From Flaccisagitta enflata (lineage: Eukaryota; Chaetognatha; Sagittoidea; Aphragmophora), in assembly GCA_965153355.1 (NCBI GenBank), contig OZ231127.1, positions 38,068,001-38,132,000 of the forward strand: DNA of 64,000 bases, in the 5' to 3' direction. Below, piece after piece: positions 1 through 11,419 of the stretch. Within the stretch, counting starts at the first letter, position 1. Every line of letters starts with the position of its first letter. Both the position numbers and the translations under genes were made by a program. The notes under the pieces were generated by a model, which saw only the letters and a program-made list of their open reading frames with translations, was not told where the DNA came from and did not search any database.

Positions 1-11
1 AATTGATATGA

Positions 12-13
<2 letters not shown>

Positions 14-56
<43 letters not shown>

Positions 57-58
57 GG
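14..58. repeat. (CT)n microsatellite
   Basis: Dinucleotide CT run with one interruption near its right end. No gene is recognisable around it. Confidence 0.95.
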
Positions 59-154
59 CCCCCTTCTTTAATGTGCCCATGGAGTGAATCGACCTCTTAA
101 AATTAACCCTTTCTTCTTAGAATTGTGCCTATTGCCTGGGTTCAACTACTTTTT

Positions 155-214
155 AGTCGCGTGCAACGCGACTCTATAAACCACTTTTCGAACTGGGTGC
201 CGTGTATCCGGCCA
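155..214 (+). repeat. Family A relic, internally deleted
   Basis: A perfect 8-bp hairpin AGTCGCGT-GCA-ACGCGACT (155-173) is followed by CTATAA and then directly by the family tail GGGTGCCGTGTATCCGGCC. The tetranucleotide core and internal CTGCCC motif seen in full copies (for example 22597-22809) are missing, so this is a deleted copy joining head to tail. Confidence 0.8.
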
Positions 215-830
215 TTTTTTCGTATTGACCTTGGACTGAATCACTGTCTTCCTGTATAGGATCAGCGGGGGGCAAGGGCAGTACTAGAAGAACGATGCAC
301 CTATTTGCCACACATTTGTATACAAACCTAAGAATAAACTAACGACTAGAATTCCACAAAAAGACGAAAAAGGCTACCATTCGAACAAAGTAAGAGCAGA
401 CAGAAGAACAGATCGACTGATCGACAACAAGCCAACACAGCAATGTATATCAAGTCAAGGAGAAAATGATGATTATATCATTTAGATTCATAATTCTAAT
501 TTAAATAACTCACCTTTCGGACACTTCGCATCTGATAATTTTGATCAAGTCGGCCAAGCCAGGGCATAGGGTATCGCAGACCCTCAAAAATGTATTTTCT
601 CCTCTGCCAAAAATGCCTTCGGCGTTGGTTGCCGAGTGCGCGAACAAATGGATGGAAAGTCAAGCTTCATGCAGCTGAGCCTTGACCTCGACTCTCGTCT
701 TGCCTCTGGTCTCTCAAAATTCATAACTTTTTTCTTTCCGGTCGTTACTTCTTCAACCAAGACTTCTTCAACCAAAACTTCTTCAACCAAAACTTCTTCT
801 TCCTAGCCAACTTCCTCTCTTTGACTTTTT
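215..830. other. Unassigned sequence
   Basis: No convincing coding segment or RNA gene is seen. It holds AT-rich unique-looking DNA and, at about 735-800, a short direct repeat of the type CTTCTTCAACCAA. The open frame here on the minus strand is made of that repeat. Confidence 0.6.
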
Positions 831-893
831 AGATGCGTCCTCGCATCTCTATAATAGGCTGTGTCCGTCGGTCGGTCTGTCTGTCTGTAACGC
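831..893 (+). repeat. Family A short copy, AGATGCG hairpin variant
   Basis: Hairpin AGATGCG-TCCT-CGCATCT at 831-848, then CTATAATAGGCTGTGTCCGT and a GGTC/TGTC tetranucleotide run. It lacks the CTGCCC motif and the tail. The same stem variant recurs at 15902 and in the 61.2-62.2 kb array. Confidence 0.8.
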
Positions 894-1085
894 ATTCGTA
901 AAAATCACAGAAAAGCAGCAAATACACGTATTTCACATGATTACCGCCATAGGAAAACGAATTGAATGGGAATCAGATGTGTTTATCCTAAAAAACGCCT
1001 GTATATCTTGTCATGAATCTACGACGATGATAAACTTCTTTGCGCGCGCGCGCACACACTCTCTCAAACACACACACACACGAAC

Positions 1086-1087
<2 letters not shown>

Positions 1088-1135
<48 letters not shown>
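1088..1135. repeat. (CT)n microsatellite
   Basis: About 23 CT units preceded by a CA-rich stretch (1060-1082). Confidence 0.95.
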
Positions 1136-1137
<2 letters not shown>

Positions 1138-1724
1138 GAGTCAAAAGCGAGATTGAAACCAATGTCAACATCACAACCTAGTCTCTTCTTCTTCCAATGA
1201 AAACGAAGGTCTTTGAAAATGGAGCAATCAGAGTTAAAAATGAAAATCGTGTCTCTGTATTAAAACAGAGCTCTCAAAAAGACTACTACGATTATGACAA
1301 ATCTTTGGTAAAAGAAAAGTCAGCCAATCAAAAATGAGAATCTTCGCTCTATGACGAATCAAAAAGTGGCAATAGGTGACTATGACGTATTTGGTTCGTT
1401 CCCTCCTATCTGTCTTCTTGAATTCTGAGATCTAATTCTATTCCTCTTCCCTCTTCAGCTTCATATTGGAAAAATGAGGACTCGAACTCTTCCTTGATAT
1501 TGACACCTCTTTTCTATCAAAGTATCACACGAATGATGACGACTTTACATATCTGCTCATTGCATCCAATAGCAAGATGTGATTTAGGCTCTTGTCCAAT
1601 CAGAAATCGTCATTTATCGTTCATCGATAGCAACGTTACACAGGGTTCCTCTCTCCTGCCCTTTAAAACCGCTCGTAATCACCAGCGTCCCGCAGTCTCC
1701 GTCTCTCCGCCTAACCTTTCTTTT

Positions 1725-1726
<2 letters not shown>
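1136..1726. other. Unassigned sequence
   Basis: No coding segment with splice sites, RNA gene or clear repeat was recognised between the two CT tracts. Confidence 0.5.

Positions 1727-1795
<69 letters not shown>
1727..1795. repeat. (CT)n microsatellite with pyrimidine-rich tail
   Basis: Pure CT run followed to about 2040 by a T/C-rich strand-asymmetric stretch (CTTT and TTCTTTC motifs). Open frames here are low-complexity artefacts. Confidence 0.95.
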
Positions 1796-2042
1796 TTTCT
1801 TTCTTTCTACTTTTGCGAATAATCGCGATGCTCATTTTTCTCTTTCTTTACTGTATTTCTTTCTTTCTTTCTTTCTATAAACGCGATGAATCTTTTTCAT
1901 ATCTTCATTCTTTCTCTCTTTTTTCCTTTTTTCTTTCTTTTGTGTATTCTTTCTTTCATTTTATTATTCTTTGTTTCATTCTTCCAACTTAAGCAATGCT
2001 CTTTGATCTCTATCTCTCTATCTCTTACCCTCTTATTTTTAT

Positions 2043-2431
2043 GATTTTTTGAGGAGAATGTTTAGGAAAGAAATTTTTTTTGAGCAAGACTGATAGATTT
2101 TAGAAATCTAGCCCTTTTATACAGACCTCTCCGGCTCAAAATGGGCTGTGATTGGCTGAAACTTTGGATATGAATCTGAGTGGTCAAATGTTAGCTTGCT
2201 AATTTGAGGAATGAATTTGATTGGTCAATTGTATTCTTGTTAATTCATTTGACCAATCAAATTCATTCCCAAAATTAGCAAGCAAACATTGGACCAATCA
2301 AATTCATTCCCATATTACAACCAATCACAGTTCATTTTTGGCCACCAAGGTTGGTATAAAAGGACTAGATTTCAAAAATTTGTCAGTCTTGCTCAAAAAA
2401 TTCTTTCTTACATATGCTCCTCAAAAAAATC
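2043..2431. mobile_element. Fold-back MITE, about 389 bp
   Basis: The left end (2043-2125) is the imperfect reverse complement of the right end (2353-2431). Both arms carry a GAGCAAGACTGA motif, a TAGATTT/AAATCTAG block and an AAAAGG-TATA block in mirrored order. The centre is also inverted: the CCAATCAAATTCATTCC motif occurs on both strands around a dyad near 2237. Nearly the whole element could fold into one hairpin. No ORF of note. It ends 243 bp upstream of the USP-like ORF. Confidence 0.8.
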
Positions 2432-2673
2432 TATAAAATAATCTTCTCCTATATCAAGCATAGAACTTCTTGACTTTTTTCCTCCTTATATATTCCTTCT
2501 GTACATAAACTTTTTAATCTAAAAGCAAGGCTTCCTGATCTTCCTTTTTCTCATTCTTCCCCTCTTTCTCACACCCCATCCCTCCCCTCGCTCTTTTTTC
2601 CCCAAATCCCTCTTATTATCTTTTCTTTTTCTAAAACACCCCAAAGGCTCTTCTAAGAGCCAACTACAATAAG

Positions 2674-4070
2674 ATGGCTAACAATATGTTCCCACCACTT
2701 TTACTGAAAAATGGTGGCATTGAAAAGAATATGTGCTCACTCAATAGTAATATCCAATTACTGAGGCATATCCCAGAGTTTTGTTCAGACCTACCAAACT
2801 GGACTGCAGCCAGTCCATTACTAAAGTCCCTTGAGAAAATTTTGTCAAAATGTGGTACATCAGAATTGGTATCTGCCCTACCTTTAAGAAGATTACTTGC
2901 TGAACTTACTGGCAAACCTTTAAATACTGGGGCTCAATGTGACACCATTGAATTACTGGGCTATTTGCTGGATCACTGCCCCAGTCAGTTATTTTCATTC
3001 AAAACCAAGCAAGAATATCGATTTCAAATAAATAACTCTGCATCCTCATGCCCAACCTGCAAGTCTAACCCACCACCTGTCTTGGGCTCAGATAAAATAC
3101 TTAAGGTAACAATGGCAAAATCTACCCACCCAATATCTCTTTCAGATATGCTGAAGAAATGTTTTTCCCCTCTCATTCAGCAAGATGGAAGAAAATGCTC
3201 ATTTTGCCTTGAAAATAAGGGTGACTGCCCAAATTTATCTTACATGGAAAAACTCAGTTTATTGGAGTATCCACCATATCTAGTCGTCCAAATACTTAGA
3301 ATGGGATTTTCTAATGGGAAAACAATTAAAAATTGCTCCTCAGTTTTGATCCCTGATGAAATCCTTGTGGACAAATTAGCTTATAGGCCAATCGGGATAA
3401 TTACGCATATGGGGACTGCTGATGCTGGTCATAACCGTGCATATCTTAAACATGAGATGAAATGGTATCTTTGTGAGGATGACAAATATCCAATGGAGAA
3501 ACGTCCTTTTGATAGGCCAACAGAGCAAAGCTATTGTATTTTGTTGAAGAAATGTCCACGGGAAAATATTTCAGTACCTCGGCCATGCCAAATTGTCAAC
3601 CCTCCCCTACCTGGCAATGACAGTTCAGTGAAGAAAAGGGCATTGTCTCAGTCTAAAAATTTGGTTGAAAAGGAAGCGCTTCACCACTCTAGCACTGAAT
3701 CACTATCATCGGACAAATCTCAACAATATAATACTGAAACTGCAAAGACTATTTGTAAGGGCTGTGGTAAGCCATTCATTCGTCTTATAACCCATTTATC
3801 ACCAAATAATGAAAATTGCAGAAAGATGTATGACATGGAAAAAATGAGGCAAGATATTGAACAAGAAAAAAGAAATAGAACTGCATTAAGAGTGGAAAAA
3901 CATAGAAAGAAAGCCAAGTTAGATGATCCATTGAAGTATAGTGAGGAAATGAAAGCTGAGAAGGAAAAACAGAGAAATAAGAAAAAAGAGGTGAACCCGG
4001 AAGCATATAATGAGGAAATGAGAGCTGAGAAAGAAAAACAGAGAGATAAGAAAAAAGAGGTGAACCCGGA

Positions 4071-4104
<34 letters not shown>

Positions 4105-4143
4105 GTGTGTGTGTGCTTTCACACAAGCGCCTATCCCCATTAG
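2674..4143 (+). CDS. USP-like (peptidase C19) protein with zinc knuckle; 3' end broken by GT repeat
   Basis: The 489-codon frame starts at an ATG in good context (AAGATGG). Residues 13-25 resemble the cysteine box of ubiquitin-specific proteases (KNMCSLNS, Cys21 as the likely nucleophile). Residues 252-266 resemble the histidine box (GHNRAYLKHEMKWY, His253), with Asp269/Asp270 behind it. Two CxxC pairs (C126/C129, C175/C178) match the zinc-finger insertion of many USPs. Predicted activity is removal of ubiquitin or a related modifier; that is family inference. Residues 361-382 form a C-x2-C-x9-H-x7-C knuckle (C361, C364, H374, C382), followed by a Lys/Glu-rich helix with two copies of a 23-residue repeat (69 bp; starts 3943 and 4012). 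The second copy runs into (GT)n at 4073 and the frame ends in Val-Cys codons, so the true C-terminus is lost. A knuckle followed by a basic repeat is, as I recall, seen in large invertebrate transposon proteins (Helitron-like), so this may be a transposon remnant rather than a host gene. No upstream exon was found. Confidence 0.7.
4073..4115. repeat. (GT)n microsatellite inside the USP-like ORF
   Basis: GT run with one TTTT interruption. It begins in the last codons of the second 23-residue repeat of the USP-like ORF and replaces its natural C-terminus. Confidence 0.95.
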
Positions 4144-4150
4144 AATACCA

Positions 4151-4335
4151 CATGCTTAAAATCTTTGTCGATCATCAAAACAAACAAAAGCGTACATAAC
4201 CACTTTACCCGTCAAGAGAACAACACAAGTCAAAAACTTTGCATGCTTAAAATCTTGTCGATCATAAAAACAAACAAAACCGTACATAACCACCTTACCC
4301 ATCAACAACAACACCAGTCGAAAACTTCACCGAAA
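4151..4335. repeat. Two-copy 92-bp tandem duplication
   Basis: The block beginning CATGCTTAAAATCT occurs at 4151 and again at about 4243, and includes GTCGATCAT, AACAAACAAAA and GTACATAACCAC in the same order. It lies upstream of the lectin promoter region. Confidence 0.75.
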
Positions 4336-4434
4336 CGCTTCGCCGAAAAAGGTAATTAATAAATGCTACTTTCATATGCATGCAACGATGCATAGTGTGC
4401 ATTGCAAACAAATCTCATCAGAACCCGGTTGACA

Positions 4435-4441
4435 TTTATAA
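4435..4441 (+). promoter_or_regulatory. Candidate TATA box of the lectin gene
   Basis: TTTATAA lies 55 bp upstream of the lectin ATG, which would place transcription start at about 4465-4470 and give a short 5' leader. Based on spacing and motif only. Confidence 0.35.
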
Positions 4442-4495
4442 CAGGATCTGCGGCGCAGAGATTAGCAGAGAAACGAAACGTGGAGATTGGCATCA

Positions 4496-5377
<882 letters not shown>

Positions 5378-5650
5378 GGAGGAAAAAAATTTTGTAACAT
5401 GCTAGGTTTTGATGGTAGTCTATAAACAAGGTGGGGAAAGCGGAGAATGGTGCCTACTAGACTTTTGTACGTGGGCAATGATACTGGAGCAAACTGCGTG
5501 CCGTAAACACCGACCGGTGGACAGATAATTATTTTTTTTCCTTTTAAATTACTTTATGAATGAAGCTAAGGCTGGGGTGAAATATGGGTTTGCGCGCATC
5601 TAAACTGTTGCAGAATTGCTCTCAAACGTTTTCCATATTATCCTGAAATG

Positions 5651-5656
5651 AATAAA
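5651..5656 (+). terminator. Candidate poly(A) signal of the lectin gene
   Basis: AATAAA 274 bp after the lectin stop codon, just before the inverted-repeat element at 5718. Motif only. Confidence 0.4.
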
Positions 5657-5717
5657 ACCATTTTAAAAAACGGTGCATTTCTTTGATGATGTACGCTTGA
5701 ACAGCAATAACCATGGC

Positions 5718-6626
5718 GTCAATAAAAACGGCCGCCATGTTCAATTTGCTGCTGTGAGCTCAACTTTTGGACTAGATTGATAATTTTTGAGATGGTGATA
5801 ATATTCTAAATTTCTGACTTAGCAAAAAAATCAAAATTTAATTTTATTATCGCCAGCATTAATTTTTGTAGATAGTATTCTGATACAAATTGATCAATAA
5901 CTTTTTACAATGATTCTTTTGGAACTTTAGAAAATGACCCTTTTTCATCATTGCATTTGAATTTTTCAAAGATGAAGAAAGTATAAATGATATTTGACCC
6001 AACAAAAAAATCAGAACTCAAAAAAGTTAATTTTTGTGGTTAGTAATGATTTTGAAACAGAGTAAAATCAGTTTTTGATAAAAAATTTCTGCTAATTTTT
6101 GCAGTGAGCTCATTTTTTCAGCTAGTCTCACAATTTTTTAGGTGAAAATAGTTCATCAAATTTCCGACTCAACAAAAAAATCAGAACTCAAAAATGTTGA
6201 TTTTTGCACTACTTGCATTGATTTTACTAAAAATGTGCAAAAGTATCTCTTAAACACCTGTGGTCCCACCTTCTTTTAAAAAATAATTTTCTAAAACAGA
6301 GACAATTTTTTTCAAGTGTGTGATAGTTTTACAATTTATTGATCTGCTGCAAAAATCAGAACTTGAAAAAATGTATTTTTATGCCTATGGCATGAATTGT
6401 AAAACATTCTAAAAACCAAAAAATGCAAAAAAAAAGTGATTCGGCAGTTCATATTTGGATGCCTTTCACAAAATTTAATGCCATGGGTACATTTGTTGAC
6501 TTTTTTGAGTTCTGATTTTTTCTCTGAGCCAGAAATTTGAAGCTCTATTACCACCTAGAAAATTTTGAAGCTAGTCAAAAAATTGAACTCAGGGTAGGGG
6601 TTTGAATAGGCGGCCATTTTATTGAC
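5718..6626. mobile_element. Long inverted-repeat element, about 909 bp
   Basis: Left end GTCAATAAAAACGGCCGCC is mirrored at the right end (GGCGGCCATTTTATTGAC as read on +, ending 6626). The mirror continues inward: GAGTTCAA/GAGCTCAA, a TGACTAG/GGACTAG block, and a segment reading AAATTTCTG(A/G)CT followed by an A-rich tract and a CAGAACTC motif. That last motif also repeats directly several times inside (about 5810, 6005, 6185). No coding capacity seen; a non-autonomous fold-back element. Confidence 0.75.
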
Positions 6627-6649
6627 ATACATGGTTAAATATGTTCAAC

Positions 6650-6779
<130 letters not shown>

Positions 6780-6945
6780 TTGCGTGTAACAAAGTCGGGC
6801 AAAGTGTTTGAGGGCTTTGAGGCCTATTCACATCCACTTACGACTGTGAACGTGGGAAAGATTGATGAACTGAGCGTCTCAAGGCACTGCTGCAAAAAGA
6901 ACAGCCCAATATTTCAAAATCTACTGCATTAACCATAAACGTTTT

Positions 6946-7070
6946 TAGACGCGGACATGCGACTCTAGAACTTGCTGTGTCGGTCGGTCCGTCGGTCTCT
7001 TGGTCCGTCATATTTTTTTATTTTTGAGTTTTTCCGCTGCTACCCACCCGTCCGAGAATGGGGGGGGGTG
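6946..7070 (+). repeat. Family A, degraded copy
   Basis: Decayed hairpin AGACGCG-GACA-TGCGACT followed by CTAGAACTTGCTGTG, a GGTC/CGTC run, a T-rich spacer and CTACCCACCCGTCCG. The internal motif is present; the tail is lost into a G run. Confidence 0.65.
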
Positions 7071-7079
7071 TTTATGATT

Positions 7080-7770
7080 TTGTTTCTTTATCTTTTTGTT
7101 TTTCTATTTCACAAAAAAAAAAATATTAAATATTTCTGAGGCATGTAGTACGTTTCAAAATCAGCATTTCTCAAAATTTCACAGTACTCAAGAGTTAGAT
7201 GTCATTAACGTGTAAATAAATAAAGCGATTCGAGCCATGTAGAACTGATAAATGCGCGACCAAATGAGCGATAGACCGATGGACGGAGATGACCTAATTG
7301 ACAATAGGCATCTTGAAAGGCGATGTCTCCACCAAAAGCCGTCAACTAAATTGCGCTAACTGGAAACTAGAGACCGGTGGATGCGGGTAAACAAACAACA
7401 AGCAGCAGGTCTTATTACTTTTCGGCAAAAGAATCTACTGAATACTGTGTTTTCTTTTTATTATTCAAACTTCGAAGAAACACTCTCTCTTCTTTAATTC
7501 TACAAAAGTTGCAAAACCATGGCGCCTTACTTATCGCCAGACTTCTTGATGGCTGCAGTCTTCGCTTTCCTCATGTGCCTATTTCTGCTGCTGTACGCAC
7601 ATTTGTGCTACAGACGCCACTGACGTTTCTCATCGGTATTTTTCAACAACATTTTTTCCCCGGAGGTGAATTGACAATTCAATATCGTCGTCAGTCGGCA
7701 CAGTGCCCCGAATCTACCCAAAACCGAGACATGCATTCTAATTTTGTCAAAATGTAACAATTATGTAGGC
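7080..7770. other. Unassigned sequence
   Basis: No supported gene. The longest frame (from 7377) lacks an ATG start and splice context, and its composition is unremarkable. Confidence 0.5.
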
Positions 7771-8155
7771 ACCCCCCTCTGGATAGCCCCCCAAAGAAAA
7801 ACTAAAAAACCCATTCTGGGGACCCCAAGAACTATAAAATGACTTGGCTATACTGAACAACGTCAGACTAAATCGTTTGAATGCAAAATTTGGGAAAAAG
7901 TCCCTTTTTATGCAAAAATCAAGCATTTTTTGCTATATTTGGCACTTTCACTTTGCGGTTAATACCTTCCATAGCTATAGAAAATATCTAAAAAGTGTAA
8001 GAATAGCTAATGTGTAACCGGTTTCAATTTTTCAAGCTAGTTTGGATGGATATTTCAAAGATTAGGGCAAAAAAAATTTTAAACCAGAAAGTGAGGCTTT
8101 TTTTCAGCGTTTATTCACCCGAATTAAATTCAGTGCGTATTAAGCACGGCCTCAG

Positions 8156-8671
8156 CCAGTCATCCAAGGATCATACGTGGTCAGCGGTACCGAATGCCCT
8201 GCTGGGAGTGATCCAGTGAAGAAGTGGGTGAAGAGCAGGGCAGCGACTCAGAGGGCCGATGTCCTATAGGAGCACAGGGGGGAATTTCCATACGTCCTGA
8301 GGAGGCACATTTCTGGCAATAGATGACTGATTCAAGCCAAAGAAGGCATAATTGAAGGCTGGAGGGCATAATTGAGGATTTGAGAGTGGATTTGAGGTTT
8401 GGAGGGCAAATTTGAGCCACAGAGGGCTGATTTGATGCTTAAGAACTGAATTGAAGAGTCCTGGAGGGCAGATCTAGTCCATTAGGTCAGATTTGAGATG
8501 AGAGCTGTTGAAGCCCTGAAGAAGGCTGATTTGAGGCCTGGAGAAATTTAAGTGGGGCTGGGAGAAACCCAAATTTGGGGCCTTGATGGCCAACCGAGGG
8601 GATAGACGGACGGGCAGACGTATGAAATTCCCCTGTGATACGTTGTCAGCCCTTGGGGCAGCTGCCCCAAA
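8156..8671. repeat. Family B element
   Basis: The outer arm (TCATCCAAGGATCATACGTG, TCAGCGGTACC, GCAGGGCAGCG) is followed by GTCCTATAGGAGCACAGGGG. Near the right end an inverted version reads ATTCCCCTGTGATACGTTG then GGGGCAGCTGCCCC. Between the ends is a degenerate 20-21 bp minisatellite of the type GGAGGGCAGATTTGAGGC. Lies inside the long-TIR element. Confidence 0.75.
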
Positions 8672-9054
8672 GTGTGGGAACAGTTGAAATGCATATGGTT
8701 TTACCATTTTAAGTTAGTTTGAAGAAATATTTAACTCTCAAAAGCTAAAAAATCTTTCATTAATTCATATTTTTCATAGAATTTGATAAAATATAAAAGT
8801 TATTAGATTTTTTTTATTTTTGTTTTGATTATTTGTAAGCTTACTAGTTTTTAGTGTTAGATATCTTTTTAGGCATACAAAAGGACATTACCCACCATAT
8901 AGCTGGAACAGCAAAAGAAGCCAGGGATATGAAAATACTAAAAAAGCTTAAGTCTACTGTTTATAAGTCACTTTTTTAGTTCTTGAGAGTTAAATATTTC
9001 TTCAAACTTACTGAAAATGGTAAAACCATATGAATTTCAACTGTTCCCACACAC
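8672..9054. mobile_element. Nested inverted-repeat element, about 383 bp
   Basis: The left 84 bp (8672-8755: GTGTGGGAACAGTTGAAAT..., TTTACCATTTT, GAAGAAATATTTAACTCTCA) are mirrored at 8975-9054. Arms are about 90 percent identical by eye. AT-rich centre without ORF. It abuts the family B copy exactly. Confidence 0.75.
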
Positions 9055-9458
9055 TTTTTATAGTTTACAGGCTCATTGATGTAGCTTGAATGATTTTAGG
9101 CAAAAGAATGCTGAAAAAAACTCGATTTTCTGGTTTTAAATCATTCTTTTTGCTCTAATCTTTGAAATATCCACCCAAACTAGCTTGAAAAGGTAAAACT
9201 AGTTACACATTAGCTAATCTTACACTTTTTAGATATTTTCTAAAGTTTTGGAAGCTGTATGAAACATGAAAGTGCCAAATATGGCAAAAAATGCTTTATT
9301 TTTGCATAAAAAGTGACTTTTCCCCAAATTTTGCATTCAAATGATTTAGTCTGATGTTGTTTTGTGTACTTGAGCTGTCACTGAATGATAGTTGTTGGGG
9401 TCCCCAGAGTGGGTTTTTTGGTTTTTCTTTGGGGGGCTATCCAGAGGGGGGTGTAGGT

Positions 9459-9669
9459 CTATTCAGCACTGCGGAATGTAAAGGCTATATTTACTTATTA
9501 GTTGGCACGTGCCATGGCACGCCTATAGACACGCCTGTTGGCACACATATTGGCACACTTTATATCTCTTCCAAAAAATACACTAACGATGAAATCTTTT
9601 GTGATGTTTCTGTAGTATTCATGAGATGAGTCTATGTTAGCATGTACAAGTATACCTATACTCCTTAAA

Positions 9670-9762
<93 letters not shown>

Positions 9763-10040
9763 ATTCTCTCTCTCTCTCTTTCTCTTTCTCTCTCACTCTC
9801 TTTCTCTCTCTCTCCCTCTGTTTCTCTCTTTATCTTCATTGATAATATAATGTCAACAATTTCACTGATCTGTAAATCTACTGTTTATAGTTTATATTAG
9901 AAATGAAATATGAGTGTGCTAACAGGTGTGCCAAAAGCGTACCAAAGGTGTGCCAAAGGCGTACCAATGGTGTGCCAATGGTGTGCCATGGCACGTGCCA
10001 CTATCAAACTATCACATTGCGCCGTGTTCAGTGGTTAAAT
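9459..10040. mobile_element. Inverted-repeat element with a CT microsatellite in its loop
   Basis: Left arm TATTCAGCACTGCGGAATG and GGCACGTGCCATGGCACGCC (9459-9560) is mirrored by GGTGTGCCATGGCACGTGCC and a CACATTGCGCCGTGTTCAG block (9905-10040). The arms hold short direct repeats of GTGTGCCAAAGG type. The loop holds a 164-bp CT tract. Confidence 0.7.
9672..9835. repeat. (CT)n microsatellite
   Basis: Long CT run with TTTCT and CATT interruptions in its right half. Confidence 0.95.
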
Positions 10041-10240
10041 AAACTGATAAAAATTTAAGTAGAGAAAGAAAAATTGTTTTAATTCATATTTATTAACCAG
10101 CAAGCCATCCAGCATGAAATTCGGAGCACTGTGCAGGCAACGTTAAGAATTCGATACAGGTTCTTCAAGTATTGCTTGTCAAAAAATGGAACGAAGGCGT
10201 TAACAAGTATTTCGACAATCCTTGGATTGGAGACATTAAA

Positions 10241-10351
10241 TCATGCCTCGCGACACGGTGTGACGCTTAAGTCGAACTGATACTCTTCGAAGTCGCGCAA
10301 GTCGTCGTTGATGTGAATATGAGAAAATTTCGATGAGACGCTAAACGGGAG
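10241..10351 (-). CDS. Candidate terminal exon of an unidentified minus-strand gene
   Basis: Read on the minus strand, an acceptor (CATCATATAG|CTC) opens a 36-codon frame ending in TGA at 10241-10243. The peptide contains HINDDLRDFEEYQFDLSV, a non-repetitive acidic sequence. It lies downstream, in transcription sense, of the TRIC-type exon and could be its last exon, but it does not resemble TRIC C-termini I know and the intervening exons were not found. Confidence 0.3.
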   Translation of the reverse strand, partial: LPFSVSSKFSHIHINDDLRDFEEYQFDLSVTPCREA

Positions 10352-10460
10352 CTATATGATGGTTATGGAACTTTGTAAGAAATATTTGCATTGAATAGAT
10401 GTCTCAGAAAAAATTCATAGAAACGTAGTAAAAAGTCATAAAACTTGCACGAGAAACGGC

Positions 10461-10463
10461 TTC

Positions 10464-10557
<94 letters not shown>
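10461..10557. repeat. (CAA)n microsatellite
   Basis: About 32 CAA units with one register slip (CAACAACACAAC). Open frames over it encode poly-Gln, poly-Asn or poly-Leu and are not evidence of a gene. Confidence 0.95.
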
Positions 10558-10664
10558 CCCTTCTTTTTGGATTAAAATTGTGTCACCGATGAAATCGGAA
10601 AAGATGTTCTCATGCGGTTTGCTCAAGCCCAATTTAACCAAAAGTTCGCCCATCCGTTTGTTCC

Positions 10665-10760
10665 ATCGTTCGTTTCGTTCGTTCGTTCGTTCGTTCGTTC
10701 GTTAACTCGTTAAGTTCGTTCGTTCGTTCGTTCGTTCGTTCGTCTGTCCGTCTGTCCGCG
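10665..10760. repeat. (CGTT)n tetranucleotide tract grading into CGTC/TGTC
   Basis: A TCGT-type tract that ends in CGTCTGTCCGTCTGTCCG, the kind of tetranucleotide core seen in family A elements; possibly a degraded family A core without its head. Confidence 0.8.
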
Positions 10761-10954
10761 TTGTGCTCCTTACAAAATGCGTAGTTACGAGCTCTGAGCT
10801 TTGAACCGTTGAAGTTGTAGAAGGAAATCTACTCATGTGTTTGTGCTGAACTCAAGCGTGGCACCGTGCCGGAATCTCGCGGGAACTGCAAATGCAATAA
10901 TTGAATAAAGAATGTGTTTTCTATCTCGCGATCTCGACGCTGAGGAACAAAGAA

Positions 10955-11419
10955 GGACGAAGAATTTCGTTGGAATGGCCGCTCCAACCGCCGGCCATGC
11001 TGCCGGTACGCAACAGACGAATCAACGGCAGCAACAACGAACTGCCGGCGCCTTTGGCGATGGCGAGACCGACGAAAAGCGGCGCCGGGAAGGACGCCGT
11101 AGCGGCTAAAGGCATGGAGGCGGCGACGCGGACGCCGGCGACGATGTTGCCGACGCGATAAATCTCGGCGGCGATGGCGAGGAGAATGTTGAAAGGCCGC
11201 AGGAGAAACAAACGCGCGAACAAATCGAAAGGCGAGAAGAAGACGACGAAAAACGCGATGGTGGCGTAGAGTAAAGACGACGCGTTGGTGAAAGGCTGCA
11301 AGATGGAATCGCCCGTCAAGAGGCAGCCGAGAAGAGATCCCGCGTAGGCGGTGGCGAAGGACGACAGCCAAGTGACGAATGGATGAGCGTGGGCGAAACG
11401 AGGAACCGCAGATGCCGAG
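10955..11419 (-). CDS. TRIC-type (TMEM38) intracellular cation channel, internal exon
   Basis: On the minus strand an acceptor (GTCTCCTTCTAG|C) at 11419 opens a GC-rich frame. Its product aligns by eye with animal TRIC-A/B channels: HPFVTWLSS, then TNASSLLYATIAFFVVFFSP with FDLF, then EIYRVGNIVAGV (the KEVxRxxKIxxGV motif involved in lipid and gating interactions in the family), an AIAKGAGSS segment and SNEIL. Several hydrophobic segments fit the 7-TM fold. TRIC channels are trimeric monovalent-cation channels of ER/SR that balance charge during calcium release. The frame closes at TAG 10921-10923 after drifting from family sequence, so the exon probably ends at a weak donor near 10955-10966. 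Upstream exon(s) with the N-terminal FDIAH region and downstream exons were not recognised in the window. Not joinable in phase to the 39.5-kb exon. Confidence 0.8.

Larger units (their letters stand above)
7771..9452. mobile_element. Long-TIR element, about 1.68 kb, with nested insertions
   Basis: The first 335 bp (7771-8105) are the imperfect reverse complement of the last 340 bp (9113-9452); both ends read ACCCCCCTCTGG inward. Shared blocks include GGATAGCCCCCCAAAGAAAAA, CAAAATTTGGG, TTTGGCACTTTCA, AAAATATCTAAAAAGTGTAAGA and TTTCAAAGATTAG. No transposase frame is present. The interior is occupied by a family B copy (8156-8671) and a smaller inverted-repeat element (8672-9054), so it has itself served as an insertion target. 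Confidence 0.8.

Noticed and set aside
1475-1495. GAGTTCGAGTCCTC on the minus strand as a tRNA B box
   Set aside because: No A box or stems at the proper distance.
7377-7757. 126-codon ORF
   Set aside because: Starts with GTG, no ATG in frame near its start, no splice sites, no family resemblance.
10829-11371. 180-codon Arg-rich minus-strand ORF
   Set aside because: Out-of-frame shadow of the TRIC exon, whose frame alone matches a known family.
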